DNA of 64,000 bases from Amycolatopsis vancoresmycina (lineage in GTDB: Bacteria > Actinomycetota > Actinomycetes > Mycobacteriales > Pseudonocardiaceae), in NCBI RefSeq assembly GCF_000716785.1, contig NZ_JNYY01000005.1, forward strand, positions 588,364-652,363, in the 5' to 3' direction. Below the pieces are notes generated by a model, which saw only the letters and a list, made by a program, of their open reading frames with translations, was not told the origin of the DNA and did not search any database. Numbering within the stretch: position 1 is the first letter of the stretch; each line of letters opens with the position of its first letter. Positions 19,081-28,649 of the stretch are shown piece by piece. A program made the translations under genes and the position numbers.

Positions 19081-20416
19081 CTTGCGCTCCTTCCTTTGCG
19101 GTACCGACGGCCGCCGGCTTGCGGCGGGCCGCCTTCGCCTCGGCCTTGGCCAAAGCCTTCTGACGCGGGGTGGTCTGCGGAACCTTGAGGTCCAGCGGCG
19201 GAACCGGGAAGCCGCCGCCGGTCACCGGGATGGACTCGCTCTCCTCTTCCCGGCCCGACGCGCGGACGTAGAAGAACAGCGCGACGACGATGAAGATGGC
19301 GACCGCGGCGATGATGATGGTCGCGGTGTTCCAGGCGATGACCTTCGCGAAGGTCACCATGATGATCCACACGAGGTTCAGCGGGACCAGGACCTTCCAG
19401 CCCAGCCGCATGAACTGGTCGTAGCGCAGGCGGGGCAGCGTGCCGCGCAGCCAGATGAACCCGAAGAGCAGGATGAACATCTTCGCGAAGAACCACAGCA
19501 CCGGCCACCAGCCGGTGTTCAGCACGTTGTTCCCGATCAGCGACAGCGGCCACGGGGCCATCCAGCCGCCGAGGAACAGCGTCGTCGCGAACGCCGAGAC
19601 GATCACCATGTTGACGTACTCGGCGAGGAAGAACATCGCGAACTTCATCGAGCTGTACTCGGTGTGGAAGCCGCCGACCAGCTCCGATTCGGCCTCCGGA
19701 AGGTCGAACGGCGCCCGGTTGGTCTCGCCGACCATCGAGATCAGGTAGATCACGAAGCTGGGGACCAGGTAGAGGAACCACACCTTGTGCTGCGCGCCGA
19801 CGATGTCGGCCAGGTTCAGCGAACCGGCCTGCAGGATCACCGCGACGATCGACAGGCCCATCGCGATCTCGTAGGAGATCACCTGCGCCGCGCTGCGCAT
19901 GCCGCCGAGCAGCGGGTACGGCGAGCCGGACGACCAGCCGGCGAGCACGATGCCGTAGACGCCGATCGAGGAGCAGGCCAGGATCACCAGCGCGCTGACC
20001 GGGAGGTCCAGCAGCTGCAGCACGGTCCGCTCGCCGAAGATCGACACCACCGGGCCGAACGGGATGGCCGACAGCGCGATCAGCGACGGCACCACGCACA
20101 TGACCGGGGCGAGGAAGTACACCTTGCGGTCTGCGGTGTCCGGGATGATCTGTTCCTTGAACGGCAGCTTGATCGCGTCCGCCAGGGACTGCAGGTAACC
20201 GCCCGGGCCGACCCGGTTGGGGCCGGGCCGGTTCTGCATCCGGCCGACCGCCTTGCGCTCCCAGACGATCAGGAAGATCGTCAGGATCGGCCCGATCAGC
20301 AGGATGACCACGCACTTGAGCAGGATCAGCCACAACGGGTCGTCGGCCAGCAGTGCCGCCCGCGTCGCCGCGTCGGGAACGCTCCCGACGGCAGCTTCGG
20401 TCAGCAGCGGGGTCAT
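19067..20416 (-). CDS. nuoH: NADH-quinone oxidoreductase subunit H
   Basis: A 449-residue subunit with eight conserved transmembrane helices and the quinone-site loop [20 protein letters not shown] near residue 70. Further landmarks are [20 protein letters not shown] and the ASAF/AEYVNM segments. ATG 20416 overlaps the nuoG stop as ATGA. The C-terminal 55 residues are hydrophilic and Lys/Ala-rich, an extension of the kind seen in actinobacteria. It lines the menaquinone access channel. Confidence 0.96.
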   Translation of the reverse strand: MTPLLTEAAVGSVPDAATRAALLADDPLWLILLKCVVILLIGPILTIFLIVWERKAVGRMQNRPGPNRVGPGGYLQSLADAIKLPFKEQIIPDTADRKVYFLAPVMCVVPSLIALSAIPFGPVVSIFGERTVLQLLDLPVSALVILACSSIGVYGIVLAGWSSGSPYPLLGGMRSAAQVISYEIAMGLSIVAVILQAGSLNLADIVGAQHKVWFLYLVPSFVIYLISMVGETNRAPFDLPEAESELVGGFHTEYSSMKFAMFFLAEYVNMVIVSAFATTLFLGGWMAPWPLSLIGNNVLNTGWWPVLWFFAKMFILLFGFIWLRGTLPRLRYDQFMRLGWKVLVPLNLVWIIMVTFAKVIAWNTATIIIAAVAIFIVVALFFYVRASGREEESESIPVTGGGFPVPPLDLKVPQTTPRQKALAKAEAKAARRKPAAVGTAKEGAQDGVS

Positions 20417-22884
20417 TGCCCACCTCCAGCGAGGTTCACGACGGCGCCGTGCCCGGCACCGAGCGTCTTGAACACAGCCGAGCCGTCCGAGTTGCCCGGC
20501 AGCCACACGACACCGTCGGGCAGGTCGGCGATCTCCACCGGCAGCGTGATCGCACCGCGTTCGGTGCTGACCCGCACGGTCGTGCCCAGCCCCTCGGCGG
20601 TCTTGGCGGAGAGCCGCGCGACCGGCGTGCGCTGCGTGCCCTTGAGGTGCGGCTCGCCGTCCTGCAGCGATCCGTTGTCGATCAGCTGGCGCCAGGTCGA
20701 CAGGACCACCTGGCCGGCACCCGGCGTCGCGGGCGGCGCGACCTCGGCGGCGACGTGGCTCCAGCGCAGCGCCGAAGCCTGGCCCAGCTTCTCGAAGTCA
20801 CCGCGGGCGGCGGCCGGCGTCTGCGTGAACAGGTCCGCGTCCATCTCGACGGCCAGGGTGTCGAGCACCCGGCAGTCCGGCAGGGCGCCGGTGCCTTCGA
20901 TGGTCGTGTCGAACGGGCGGGTGCGGCCCTCCCAGTTGAGGTAGCTGCCGGACTTCTCGTCCGACGCCGCCACCGGGAGCACGACGTCCGCGCGCTCGGT
21001 CACCGCGCTGTGCCGCAGTTCGAGGCTGACGACGAACCCGGCGCTGTCCAGCGCGCGCAGCGCGAGGTCCGGGTCCGGCAGGTCGTACGGGTCGACGCCG
21101 CCGACGACCAGGCCGCCGAGCTCGCGGGCCGAAGTGGCCAGCAGGATGTCGGTCGTGTCGCGGCCCGGCGTGGCCGGGAGCGGGACGCCCCAGGCGTTTT
21201 CGACCGCGACGCGGGCGGCGTCGTCGCCGACCCGGCGGCCGCCGGGCAGGAGCGACGGCACGCAGCCGGTCTCCAGGGCACCCCGGTCGCCGGCGCGGCG
21301 CGGGATCCACGCGAGCCGGACGCCGGTGCGCTCGACCAGGTCGTGCAGCGCGGCGAACAGGCCGGGGATCGCGGCGGCGCGCTCGCCGACCAGGACCACG
21401 GCGCCTTCGCCGCGCAGGGCCTCGTCGAGGTCCGGCGCGTGCTTGGCGATGCCTTCGACGGCCGCGGCTTCCTGGCCGGGGACGCAGGCGAGGAGTTCGC
21501 CGAACGTCTTGCGGACCGACGACGTCGTCCACTGTCCCAAGTGGACGACCCGGGTGCGGTTCCGGCGGGCCGCCTTGCGCAGCCGCAGGAACACGATCGG
21601 CGCTTCGTCCTCGGGTTCGAAGGCGACGCACAGGACCGTGCGGGCCCGCTCGATCTCGCCGAAGGTGACACCGGACTCCGGCGTCACGCCCACGACGTGC
21701 GAGGTGATGAACGCGAGTTCCTCGGCCGAGTGCGGGCGGGCGCGGAAGTCGACGTCGTTGGTGCGCAGGGCGACCCGGGCGAACTTCGAGTACGCGTAGG
21801 CGTCCTCGACGGTCAGCCGGCCACCGGGCAGGACGCCGACGCCGCCTTCTGCGCGGGCTTCGAGCAGGCCCGCCGCCGCCGCACGCAGTGCGTCGGTCCA
21901 GGACGCCTCTTCCAGCTCACCGGTCGTCTTGTTCCGGACCAGCGGGCGGCGGATGCGGTCGTCGGCGCCGGTGTAGCGGAAGGCGAACCGGCCCTTGTCG
22001 CAGATCCACTCTTCGTTGACTTCCGGGTCGTCGCCGGCCAGCTTGCGCTGGACCTTGCCGCGGCGGAAGTCGGTGCGCTCGGCGCAGCCGGACGAGCAGT
22101 GCTCGCAGACGCTCGGCGAGGACACCAGGTCGAACGGCCGCGACCGGAAGCGGTAGGCCGCGCTGGTGAGCGCGCCGACCGGGCAGATCTGGATGACGTT
22201 GCCGGAGAAGTAGGACTGGAACGGCTGACCGGACGTCGTCCGCGAGGCCAGGTCCAGCACGTCCGCCGTCTCCGCGGTGCCGATCTGCTGGTGGGCGCCG
22301 CGTTCGAGGAGCTCGATGAACGGGTCGCCGGCGATCTCGCGGGAGAACCGGGTGCAGCGCTGGCAGAGCACGCAGCGTTCGCGGTCCAGCAGCACCTGCG
22401 TCGAGATCGGCAGCGGCTTCGGGAACGTCCGCTTGGTGTCGACGAACCGGGAGTCGGTGCGGCCGTGGGCCAGTGCCTGGTTCTGCAGCGGGCACTCGCC
22501 GCCCTTGTCGCAGATCGGGCAGTCCAGTGGGTGGTTGATGAGCAGCAGCTCCATCACACCCTGCTGGGCCTTGTCCGCGACCGCCGACGTCAGCTGGGTC
22601 TTGACGACCATGCCGTCGGCGACGGTCATCGTGCAGGACGCCTGCGGCTTCGGCATCGGGCGGCCGCCCATCTCGACCTCGACCAGGCACTGGCGGCAGG
22701 CGCCCGCCGGGTCGAGGAGCGGGTGGTCGCAGAACCGCGGGATGACCGTGCCGAGGCGTTCGGCCGTGCGGATGAGGAGCTCGCCCTTGGGGGCGATGAC
22801 CTCTTCGCCGTCGATGACCAGCTTGACGTGGCCTTCGGGGACCGGCGTCTCGGTGGTCTCGGGCTTGTCGGGGGCGATCGTCAT
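20413..22884 (-). CDS. nuoG: NADH-quinone oxidoreductase subunit G
   Basis: An 823-residue iron-sulfur subunit. The N-terminal [2Fe-2S] domain ([15 protein letters not shown]) is followed by the His-type and Cys-type [4Fe-4S] motifs ([31 protein letters not shown]). A further CxxCxxxC then 27 residues then Cys motif (CEHCSSGC ... C) binds the off-path cluster N7, which many complexes lack. The rest is a degenerate molybdopterin-oxidoreductase-like fold. Start ATG overlaps nuoF's stop as ATGA. Confidence 0.96.
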   Translation of the reverse strand: MTIAPDKPETTETPVPEGHVKLVIDGEEVIAPKGELLIRTAERLGTVIPRFCDHPLLDPAGACRQCLVEVEMGGRPMPKPQASCTMTVADGMVVKTQLTSAVADKAQQGVMELLLINHPLDCPICDKGGECPLQNQALAHGRTDSRFVDTKRTFPKPLPISTQVLLDRERCVLCQRCTRFSREIAGDPFIELLERGAHQQIGTAETADVLDLASRTTSGQPFQSYFSGNVIQICPVGALTSAAYRFRSRPFDLVSSPSVCEHCSSGCAERTDFRRGKVQRKLAGDDPEVNEEWICDKGRFAFRYTGADDRIRRPLVRNKTTGELEEASWTDALRAAAAGLLEARAEGGVGVLPGGRLTVEDAYAYSKFARVALRTNDVDFRARPHSAEELAFITSHVVGVTPESGVTFGEIERARTVLCVAFEPEDEAPIVFLRLRKAARRNRTRVVHLGQWTTSSVRKTFGELLACVPGQEAAAVEGIAKHAPDLDEALRGEGAVVLVGERAAAIPGLFAALHDLVERTGVRLAWIPRRAGDRGALETGCVPSLLPGGRRVGDDAARVAVENAWGVPLPATPGRDTTDILLATSARELGGLVVGGVDPYDLPDPDLALRALDSAGFVVSLELRHSAVTERADVVLPVAASDEKSGSYLNWEGRTRPFDTTIEGTGALPDCRVLDTLAVEMDADLFTQTPAAARGDFEKLGQASALRWSHVAAEVAPPATPGAGQVVLSTWRQLIDNGSLQDGEPHLKGTQRTPVARLSAKTAEGLGTTVRVSTERGAITLPVEIADLPDGVVWLPGNSDGSAVFKTLGAGHGAVVNLAGGGQ

Positions 22885-24161
22885 GCCTCTGCTCCCACCA
22901 GCTCACGCTTGTTCGACTCACACAGGGCGAGGAACTCGTCCCGGAAGTACTTGATGCCGCTCTGGATCGGCGACACCGCGCCGTCACCGAGGGCGCAGAA
23001 CGACCGGCCGAGGATGTTGTCGCAGACGTCGAGGAGGGTGTCGATGTCCTCTTCGGTGCCGTGGCCCTCGACCATCCGCTCGAGGATCTGCGCCAGCCAG
23101 TACGTGCCTTCGCGGCACGGCGTGCACTTGCCGCAGGACTCGTGCTCGTAGAACTGGGTCCACTTCATCACGGCCCACGGCACCGACACGGTCTCGTTGA
23201 AGACCTGGACGGCGGTGGTGCCCAGCATCGACCCGGCTTCCGCCGCGCCTTCGAAGTCCAGGGGGACGTCGAGGTGCTCGGCGGTGAACATCGGGGTGGA
23301 CGAGCCGCCCGGGGTCCAGAACTTGAGCGGGATGCCGTCCTTCATGCCGCCCGCCATGTCGAGCAGCTCGCGCAGCGTGGTGCCGAGCGGGCACTCGTAC
23401 TGGCCGGGCTTCTCGACGTGGCCGGAGATCGAGTAGATCTTCGGGCCGGGCGACTTCTCGCGGCCCATCTCGCGGAACCAGCTCGACCCGCCGTTGACGA
23501 TGAACGGCGCGCTCGCGATGGTCTCGACGTTGTTGACCGTGGTCGGCGCGGCGTAGAGACCGGCGGCCGCGGGGAACGGCGGCTTGAGCCGCGGCTGGCC
23601 GCGGCGGCCTTCGAGCGAGTCCAGCAGCGCGGTTTCCTCGCCGCAGATGTACGCGCCCGCGCCCGCGTGGACGGTGATCTTGAGGTCGAAGCCGGAGCCG
23701 AGGATGTTCTCGCCCAGGTAGCCCGCCGCTTCGGCTTCGCGCACGGCCGCGTTGAGCCGGCGGATGCAGTGGAGCGCTTCCCCGCGGACGTAGATGAAGC
23801 AGTGGTTGGACCGCATCGCGTAGGAGGCGATGATGCAGCCCTCGATGAGCGAGTGCGGGTCCGCCATCATCAGCGGGATGTCCTTGCAGGTACCCGGCTC
23901 GCCCTCGTCGGCGTTGATCACCAGGTAGTGCGGCTTGTCGAAGTTCGGCGGCATGAAGGACCACTTGATGCCGGCCGGGAAGCCCGCGCCGCCGCGGCCG
24001 CGCAGGCCGGAGTCCTTGACCAGCTGGACGAGCTGCTCCGGCGTCCCGGCCAGCGCCTTGCGGACGGCGGTGTAGCCCTCGAGGGCCTCGTACTGCCCGA
24101 TCTGCCAGGAGTTCGGCGACAGCCAGCGCTTGGTGAGGACCGGAGTGATGGGGTCAGCCAC
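22881..24161 (-). CDS. nuoF: NADH-quinone oxidoreductase subunit F
   Basis: A 426-residue NADH-binding subunit. The NADH/FMN site shows GLRGRGGAGFPAGIKW near residue 55 and NADEGEPGTCKD near 88; the [4Fe-4S] site is ESCGKCTPCREGT near 345. GTG 24161 shares one base with the nuoE stop (TAGTG), fixing the start. It accepts hydride from NADH and passes electrons to NuoE and NuoG. Confidence 0.96.
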   Translation of the reverse strand: MADPITPVLTKRWLSPNSWQIGQYEALEGYTAVRKALAGTPEQLVQLVKDSGLRGRGGAGFPAGIKWSFMPPNFDKPHYLVINADEGEPGTCKDIPLMMADPHSLIEGCIIASYAMRSNHCFIYVRGEALHCIRRLNAAVREAEAAGYLGENILGSGFDLKITVHAGAGAYICGEETALLDSLEGRRGQPRLKPPFPAAAGLYAAPTTVNNVETIASAPFIVNGGSSWFREMGREKSPGPKIYSISGHVEKPGQYECPLGTTLRELLDMAGGMKDGIPLKFWTPGGSSTPMFTAEHLDVPLDFEGAAEAGSMLGTTAVQVFNETVSVPWAVMKWTQFYEHESCGKCTPCREGTYWLAQILERMVEGHGTEEDIDTLLDVCDNILGRSFCALGDGAVSPIQSGIKYFRDEFLALCESNKRELVGAEA

Positions 24162-25018
24162 TACTTCTTCTCCACTTCTGGCAGCGGGACATCGGACGCC
24201 ACCGGGGCGACCCAGCCGCGGTCCTGCGCGAGCTTCGCGCCCCGCAGCGTCTCGACGGCCTGCGACGGGCCGTCGACGTCCCGGCGGTACGCGGCTTCGT
24301 CCTCCGGGAAGAACCCGGCGAGCTGCAGCTCGGCGCCCTTGAAGTTCGTCAGCGGGGCACCGCGCGTCGGGGCCGGCTTCTTGCCCGCCTGCAGCGCGTC
24401 GACCAGCGCGACGGCCTTGTCCTCGGTCTGGTTGTCGAAGTACTCGTAGTTGACCTGGATGACCGGCGCGAGGTCGCAGGCCGCGAGGCACTCGGCGTGC
24501 TCGAGGGTGATCGAGCCCGGCTCGTTCGGCGTGCCCGCGGTCTCGTTGTGCCCCAGCGGTTCCGACTCGGAACCGAGGTGCGTCTGGAGCCGCTTGTAGA
24601 TCGCGTCGCCGCCCATGGCCGCGCACAGCGTGTTGGTGCAGACGCTCACGAGGTGCTCGCCGCACGGCTTGCGCTTGTACATCGTGTAGAACGTCGCGAC
24701 CGCGCTGACCTCGGCGTCGGACAGGTCGAGCTGCTTCGCGCAGAACGCGATGCCTTCCTGGCTGACGTACCCCTGCACCGACTGCACGAGGTGCAGCATC
24801 GGCAGCAGCGCCGAGCGGGACTGCGGGTAGCGCTCGATCAGGTTCTGCGCCTTCGCGTGGATGTCCGCGTCGAAGATGTCTTCCAGCGGAGTCTCGGTGA
24901 TGATCCCGGCAGCCACTGCCGGATCCGGCGCGATGGCGACGACGTCGGTGTCCGGGCCGGCCGCGGCGTGCGTCGTCGCGGAGTAGTTCGGGCCCGGCTC
25001 GGGAACTGCTGTGGTCAT
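24161..25018 (-). CDS. nuoE: NADH-quinone oxidoreductase subunit E
   Basis: A 285-residue thioredoxin-fold [2Fe-2S] subunit (cluster N1a). Ligands are CTNTLC and CLAAC, about 40 residues apart. It has roughly 35 extra N-terminal residues and an 80-residue C-terminal tail ending in PLPEVEKK, so it is longer than enteric NuoE. ATG 25018 overlaps the nuoD stop as ATGA. Confidence 0.95.
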   Translation of the reverse strand: MTTAVPEPGPNYSATTHAAAGPDTDVVAIAPDPAVAAGIITETPLEDIFDADIHAKAQNLIERYPQSRSALLPMLHLVQSVQGYVSQEGIAFCAKQLDLSDAEVSAVATFYTMYKRKPCGEHLVSVCTNTLCAAMGGDAIYKRLQTHLGSESEPLGHNETAGTPNEPGSITLEHAECLAACDLAPVIQVNYEYFDNQTEDKAVALVDALQAGKKPAPTRGAPLTNFKGAELQLAGFFPEDEAAYRRDVDGPSQAVETLRGAKLAQDRGWVAPVASDVPLPEVEKK

Positions 25019-26394
25019 CGGTCCACTCCCCCCATGACGGGGTCGATCGAGGCGATGGCGGCGATCACGTCGGCGACCAGGCCGCCCTCGGCCATGGCGG
25101 GCATCGACTGCAGGTTCACGAAGCTCGGTTCGCGCACGTGGACCCGCAGCGGCCGGGTGCCGCCGTCGGAAACCAGGTGCGCGCCCAGTTCGCCGCGCGG
25201 CGACTCGACCGAGGTGTACACCTGCCCGGCCGGCACCTTGAAGCCCTCGGTGACCAGCTTGAAGTGGTGGATCAGGGACTCCATCGACTGGCCCATGATC
25301 TTCTTGACGTGCTCGAGGGAGTTGCCCATGCCGTCGCTGCCGATGGACAGCTGCGCGGGCCACGCCACCTTCTTGTCCTCGACCATGACCGGGCCCGGCT
25401 CGAGCTTCTCGAGGCACTGCTCGATGATCTTGAGGCTCTCGTGCATCTCGTGCACCCGGATCAGGTAGCGCGACCAGCAGTCGGCGCCGTTGTCCACCGG
25501 CACGTCGAAGTCGAACTCGTCGTAGCAGGAGTACGGCTCGGTCTTGCGCAGGTCCCACGGCAGGCCGGCGGACCGCAGCACCGGCCCGGTGACGCCGAGC
25601 GCGAGGCACGCGTCGACCGGCAGGTAGCCCACGCCCTTGAGCCTGTTCCGCCAGATCGGCTGGCCGGTGAACAGCTTGTCGTACAGCGGAAGGCGCTTCT
25701 TCATCGTCTTGATGAATTCGCTGACCTTCTCGTGGTAGTCGGCCGGCATGTCCTGCGCGAGGCCGCCGGGCCGGATGAACGCGTGGTTCATCCGCAGGCC
25801 GGTCAGGTGCTCCAGCAGGTGCAGCACCTCTTCGCGCTCGCGGAAGCCGAGCGTCATCGCGGTGGTGGCGCCGAGCTCCATGCCGCCGGTGGCGATGTAG
25901 ACCAGGTGCGAGCCGATCCGGTTGATCTCCAGCAGCAGCACGCGCAGCAGCTGCGCGCGGCGCGGGGCCTCGATCTGCAGCAGCTTCTCGACGCCGAGGC
26001 AGTACGCCATCTCCGTCGAAAGCGGGGCCAGGTAGTCCATGCGCGTCACGAAGGTGACGCCCTGGGTCCAGGTCCGGTACTCGCAGTTCTTCTCGATGCC
26101 GGTGTGCAGGTAGCCGATGACCGACCGCAGCTGCGTGACGGTCTCGCCCTCCATCTCCAGCACGAGCCGGAGCACGCCGTGCGTCGACGGGTGCTGCGGG
26201 CCCATGTTGATGACCATGCGCTCGTCGTGCTGGGCGTCGGCGATGACGTCGTCCCAGTCGCCGCCGGAGACCGTGTAGACGCGGCCTTCGGTGGTGTCGC
26301 GGGAATCGGCGTAGTTCGCGTTGTCGGTGCTGTCGGACCCCGGCGCGCTCGTGTCCGTCCCGGTGGTGACGTCGGACAGGTTCTCGGTGCTCAC
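25015..26394 (-). CDS. nuoD: NADH-quinone oxidoreductase subunit D
   Basis: A 459-residue 49-kDa-type subunit with the quinone-site segment [20 protein letters not shown] near residue 67 and [16 protein letters not shown] near 395. The first 45 residues are a Ser/Thr/Asp-rich extension. The GTG start at 26394 and its GGAGG ribosome binding site lie inside one copy of a 25-bp direct repeat; the other copy forms the end of nuoC. Confidence 0.95.
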   Translation of the reverse strand: MSTENLSDVTTGTDTSAPGSDSTDNANYADSRDTTEGRVYTVSGGDWDDVIADAQHDERMVINMGPQHPSTHGVLRLVLEMEGETVTQLRSVIGYLHTGIEKNCEYRTWTQGVTFVTRMDYLAPLSTEMAYCLGVEKLLQIEAPRRAQLLRVLLLEINRIGSHLVYIATGGMELGATTAMTLGFREREEVLHLLEHLTGLRMNHAFIRPGGLAQDMPADYHEKVSEFIKTMKKRLPLYDKLFTGQPIWRNRLKGVGYLPVDACLALGVTGPVLRSAGLPWDLRKTEPYSCYDEFDFDVPVDNGADCWSRYLIRVHEMHESLKIIEQCLEKLEPGPVMVEDKKVAWPAQLSIGSDGMGNSLEHVKKIMGQSMESLIHHFKLVTEGFKVPAGQVYTSVESPRGELGAHLVSDGGTRPLRVHVREPSFVNLQSMPAMAEGGLVADVIAAIASIDPVMGGVDR

Positions 26395-26413
26395 GAGTAC
26401 GACCTCCGCTGGT
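26389..26413. repeat. 25-bp direct repeat, copy at nuoD start
   Basis: Identical to 26454-26478. Read on the minus strand it supplies GGAGG and, eight bases later, the GTG start of nuoD. Confidence 0.9.
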
Positions 26414-26453
26414 TATGACTTGGCCGGGATGTCCGCGACCGGCGGCCGTAGCT

Positions 26454-26478
26454 GCTCACGAGTACGACCTCCGCTGGT
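26454..26478. repeat. 25-bp direct repeat, copy at nuoC end
   Basis: Identical to 26389-26413, offset by 65 bases. Read on the minus strand it encodes the last residues of NuoC (QRRSYS) and its stop codon TGA. Confidence 0.9.
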
Positions 26479-27205
26479 CCGGCGGCGGGATCTCCGCGCC
26501 CTTGTATTCGACCGGGATCCCGCCGAGCGGGTAGTCCTTGCGCTGGGGGTGGCCGTCCCAGTCGTCCGGCATCAGGATCCGGGTCAGCGCCGGGTGGCCG
26601 TCGAAGACGATCCCGAACATGTCCCAGGTCTCCCGCTCCTGCCAGTCGGCGGTCGGGTACGTCTCCACCAGCGACGGCACGTGCGCGTCCTCGACGTCGA
26701 GGGTGACCTCGAGGCGGATCCGGCGCCGGTAGGTCAGCGACGTGAAGTGGTAGACCGCGTGCAGCCGCTGCGGGACGTCGACGCCGTAGTCCACACCGGA
26801 CACCGAGGACAGCAGCTCGAAGCGGAGGCCGCCGTCGTCGCGCAGCGTCTTCGCGATCGCCGGGAGGTGCTCGCGGGCGACGTAGAAGGTGATCTCGCCG
26901 CGGTCGACGGTGGTCTGCAGGATCGCCTCGGCGGGGATCTTGCGCTCGGCCAGCGCGGCGTAGAACTCGTCGGCGAACTGGTCGAACCAGCCGCCGTACG
27001 GGCGTTCGGCCGGCGCCGGGCTGTAGGCCGGGAGCCGGACGCCGCCGTAGCCGGAGGTGTCGCCGGTGCCGTGGACACCGAACATGCCCTGGCGTTCGCG
27101 GCCGGTGACGACCGGTTCGGCCGCGCCCGGTCCCGCGGCCGTGAGGCCGGTCTCGGCTCGCTCGGCGCTGGACTGCTCGTCGCCGGGTTGGGGGTTCTCA
27201 GTCAT
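26456..27205 (-). CDS. nuoC: NADH-quinone oxidoreductase subunit C
   Basis: A 249-residue 30-kDa-type subunit of the peripheral arm. The core, about residues 65-245, shows the family signature [20 protein letters not shown] and ends with [22 protein letters not shown] residues. The N-terminal 60 residues are a variable extension. It is not fused to NuoD, unlike in enteric bacteria. The last codons form one copy of the direct repeat shared with the nuoD start. A 61-base gap to nuoD breaks the otherwise tight spacing. Confidence 0.94.
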   Translation of the reverse strand: MTENPQPGDEQSSAERAETGLTAAGPGAAEPVVTGRERQGMFGVHGTGDTSGYGGVRLPAYSPAPAERPYGGWFDQFADEFYAALAERKIPAEAILQTTVDRGEITFYVAREHLPAIAKTLRDDGGLRFELLSSVSGVDYGVDVPQRLHAVYHFTSLTYRRRIRLEVTLDVEDAHVPSLVETYPTADWQERETWDMFGIVFDGHPALTRILMPDDWDGHPQRKDYPLGGIPVEYKGAEIPPPDQRRSYS

Positions 27206-27209
27206 CGCT

Positions 27210-27758
27210 CTACTTCTTCGCGTACTTGATCGACGACGCGACGAGCTCGGTGCGCTCCCCGCTCGCGGCGCGGATGGCGGCGCGGCGGGCGTTGATCGGC
27301 TCGTCCTGGATCTTGGCGTGCAGCTTGAGGATCGCGTCCAGCAGCATCTCCGGCCGCGGCGGGCAGCCGGGCAGGTACATGTCGACCGGCACGATGTGGT
27401 CGACGCCCTGGACCACGGCGTAGTTGTTGAACATGCCGCCGGAGGAGGCGCAGACGCCCATCGCGAGCACCCAGCGCGGTTCGGCCATCTGGTCGTAGAT
27501 CTGGCGCAGGACCGGCGCCATCTTCTGCGTGACCCGGCCGGCGACGATCATCAGGTCGGCCTGCCGCGGCGTCGCGCTGAAGCGCTCCATGCCGAAGCGG
27601 GCGATGTCGTAGCGGGAACCGCCGACCGTCATCATCTCGATCGCGCAGCAGGCGAGGCCGAAGGTGGCGGGCCACAGCGAGTTCTTGCGCGCCCAGTTGA
27701 CGAGGCCTTCGAGGCTGGCCAGCAGGATGCCGTTGGGGAGTTTTTCTTCCAGGCCCAT
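27210..27758 (-). CDS. nuoB: NADH-quinone oxidoreductase subunit B
   Basis: A 182-residue subunit that holds cluster N2, the last iron-sulfur centre before menaquinone. The tandem Cys in LACCAIEMM, Cys in [18 protein letters not shown] and Cys in LPGCPPRPE are all present. ATG 27758 starts four bases after the nuoA stop; four bases separate its stop from nuoC. Confidence 0.96.
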   Translation of the reverse strand: MGLEEKLPNGILLASLEGLVNWARKNSLWPATFGLACCAIEMMTVGGSRYDIARFGMERFSATPRQADLMIVAGRVTQKMAPVLRQIYDQMAEPRWVLAMGVCASSGGMFNNYAVVQGVDHIVPVDMYLPGCPPRPEMLLDAILKLHAKIQDEPINARRAAIRAASGERTELVASSIKYAKK

Positions 27759-27762
27759 GGGT

Positions 27763-28182
27763 CTAGTTCCAATCCAGGCCGCCGCGCCGCCACACGTAGG
27801 CGTACGCGAAGCCGACCGTCGCGATGAACAGCAGGATCTCCACCAGGCCGAACGTGCCCAGCGCGTTCGCCTGCACGGCGAACGGGTAGAGGAAGACCAT
27901 CTCGATGTCGAACAGGATGAACAGCATCGCGGTGATGTAGTACGCGACCGGCATCCGCCCGGCGCCGACGAGCGGCTGCGGTGACGGCTCGATGCCGCAT
28001 TCGTAGGCGGAGAGCTTGGCCTTGTTGTACCGGCTGGGGCCGACGAGCGGTCCGAGCAGGACCGACAGCACGGCGAACCCGAGCGCCAGGACGAACAAGA
28101 TCACGATGGGCAGGTAGGGCTTCAGGCTCGGGGCCTCTTGGGCCAGCTGCACCGTGTCGGTCCGGGTCAGCAACGTCAGCAC
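27763..28182 (-). CDS. nuoA: NADH-quinone oxidoreductase subunit A
   Basis: A 139-residue three-helix membrane subunit. The TMH1-2 loop with [20 protein letters not shown], including the redox-switch Cys, is conserved, as is [18 protein letters not shown] 28182 is preferred; the frame stays open to 28254 but the added residues look non-coding. First gene of the 14-gene nuo operon, read from a promoter region that holds two Rex-type palindromes. Confidence 0.93.
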   Translation of the reverse strand: MLTLLTRTDTVQLAQEAPSLKPYLPIVILFVLALGFAVLSVLLGPLVGPSRYNKAKLSAYECGIEPSPQPLVGAGRMPVAYYITAMLFILFDIEMVFLYPFAVQANALGTFGLVEILLFIATVGFAYAYVWRRGGLDWN

Positions 28183-28323
28183 GGGGTCTTCGCCATCCTT
28201 TCCGCGCCGCTGCGGTTGTGCTTGTGGTGGGGAACCGCTGGGCCTCGTCGGCACCCTAAGGGACCTGGGTCACACCGCCGAGGGTCAGGGTCTCCTTACG
28301 GCCCGTGGCTGGGCCGGGGGTAG

Positions 28324-28343
28324 CTTGTGAAATAGTTCACAAG
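28324..28343. promoter_or_regulatory. Rex operator-like palindrome, nuo site 1
   Basis: CTTGTGAAATAGTTCACAAG: two perfect 8-base arms around a 4-base centre. It matches the Rex consensus TTGTGAANNNNTTCACAA at every fixed position. A Rex gene is present at 62720-63634. Confidence 0.85.
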
Positions 28344-28356
28344 CCACTCGTCGCGG

Positions 28357-28374
28357 ATGTGAAGCGATTCACAA
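28357..28374. promoter_or_regulatory. Rex operator-like palindrome, nuo site 2
   Basis: ATGTGAAGCGATTCACAA: matches the Rex consensus at all fixed positions but the first. Its centre is 32 bases from that of site 1, about three helical turns, so both could be bound on one DNA face. Confidence 0.8.
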
Positions 28375-28385
28375 AGCATGGAGGG

Positions 28386-28415
28386 AGTCTAGGACGCGAC
28401 TCACACTCTTGTCCC
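28386..28415 (-). promoter_or_regulatory. Putative nuo operon promoter
   Basis: On the minus strand, GGGACA (28410-28415) and TAGACT (28386-28391) are 18 bases apart. A start near 28379 would place both Rex sites just downstream of the transcription start, where a bound repressor blocks initiation or escape. The -35 match is only partial. Confidence 0.4.
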
Positions 28416-28607
28416 TAGTACCCCGTGTTATAAGGGTCGCCTAAGTTCTGCCGCCATCGTTGTCACGGGTCGGCAACACCGCGCGCGCGACCTGCGCGAA
28501 AGACCTTCAAGATCGCGATTCGGCCGGACAAAACGGGCGCTGACCTGTGATCTATCCCACTGACCGCACGGCCAACTTGTTAGGCCACTCGTGTGTCCGC
28601 GCGCGAA

Positions 28608-28638
28608 AGAGCCCGGCACGGAAGCCGTGCCGGGCTCT
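28608..28638 (-). terminator. Hairpin terminator after menJ
   Basis: Perfect 13-bp stem (28608-28620 with 28626-28638) and a 5-base loop, 12 bases after the menJ stop. It separates the mgtA-menG-menJ unit from the nuo promoter. Confidence 0.75.
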
Positions 28639-28649
28639 CGAAAATCCGC

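Larger units (their letters stand above)
28183..28649. other. Gene-free region between nuoA and menJ
   Basis: 467 bases. From right to left it holds the menJ terminator hairpin, a stretch with no clear feature (about 28440-28600), a likely sigma70-type promoter for nuo, two Rex-like palindromes and then a roughly 140-base untranslated leader for nuoA in which nothing else was recognised. Confidence 0.6.

Noticed and set aside
20353..23151. 932-codon open frame antisense to nuoG
   Set aside because: Shadow of nuoG. No motif, and no ribosome binding site.
28421..28440. TTATAAGG stretch as a rightward promoter
   Set aside because: No rightward gene lies within 4.5 kb, and no matching -35 was seen.
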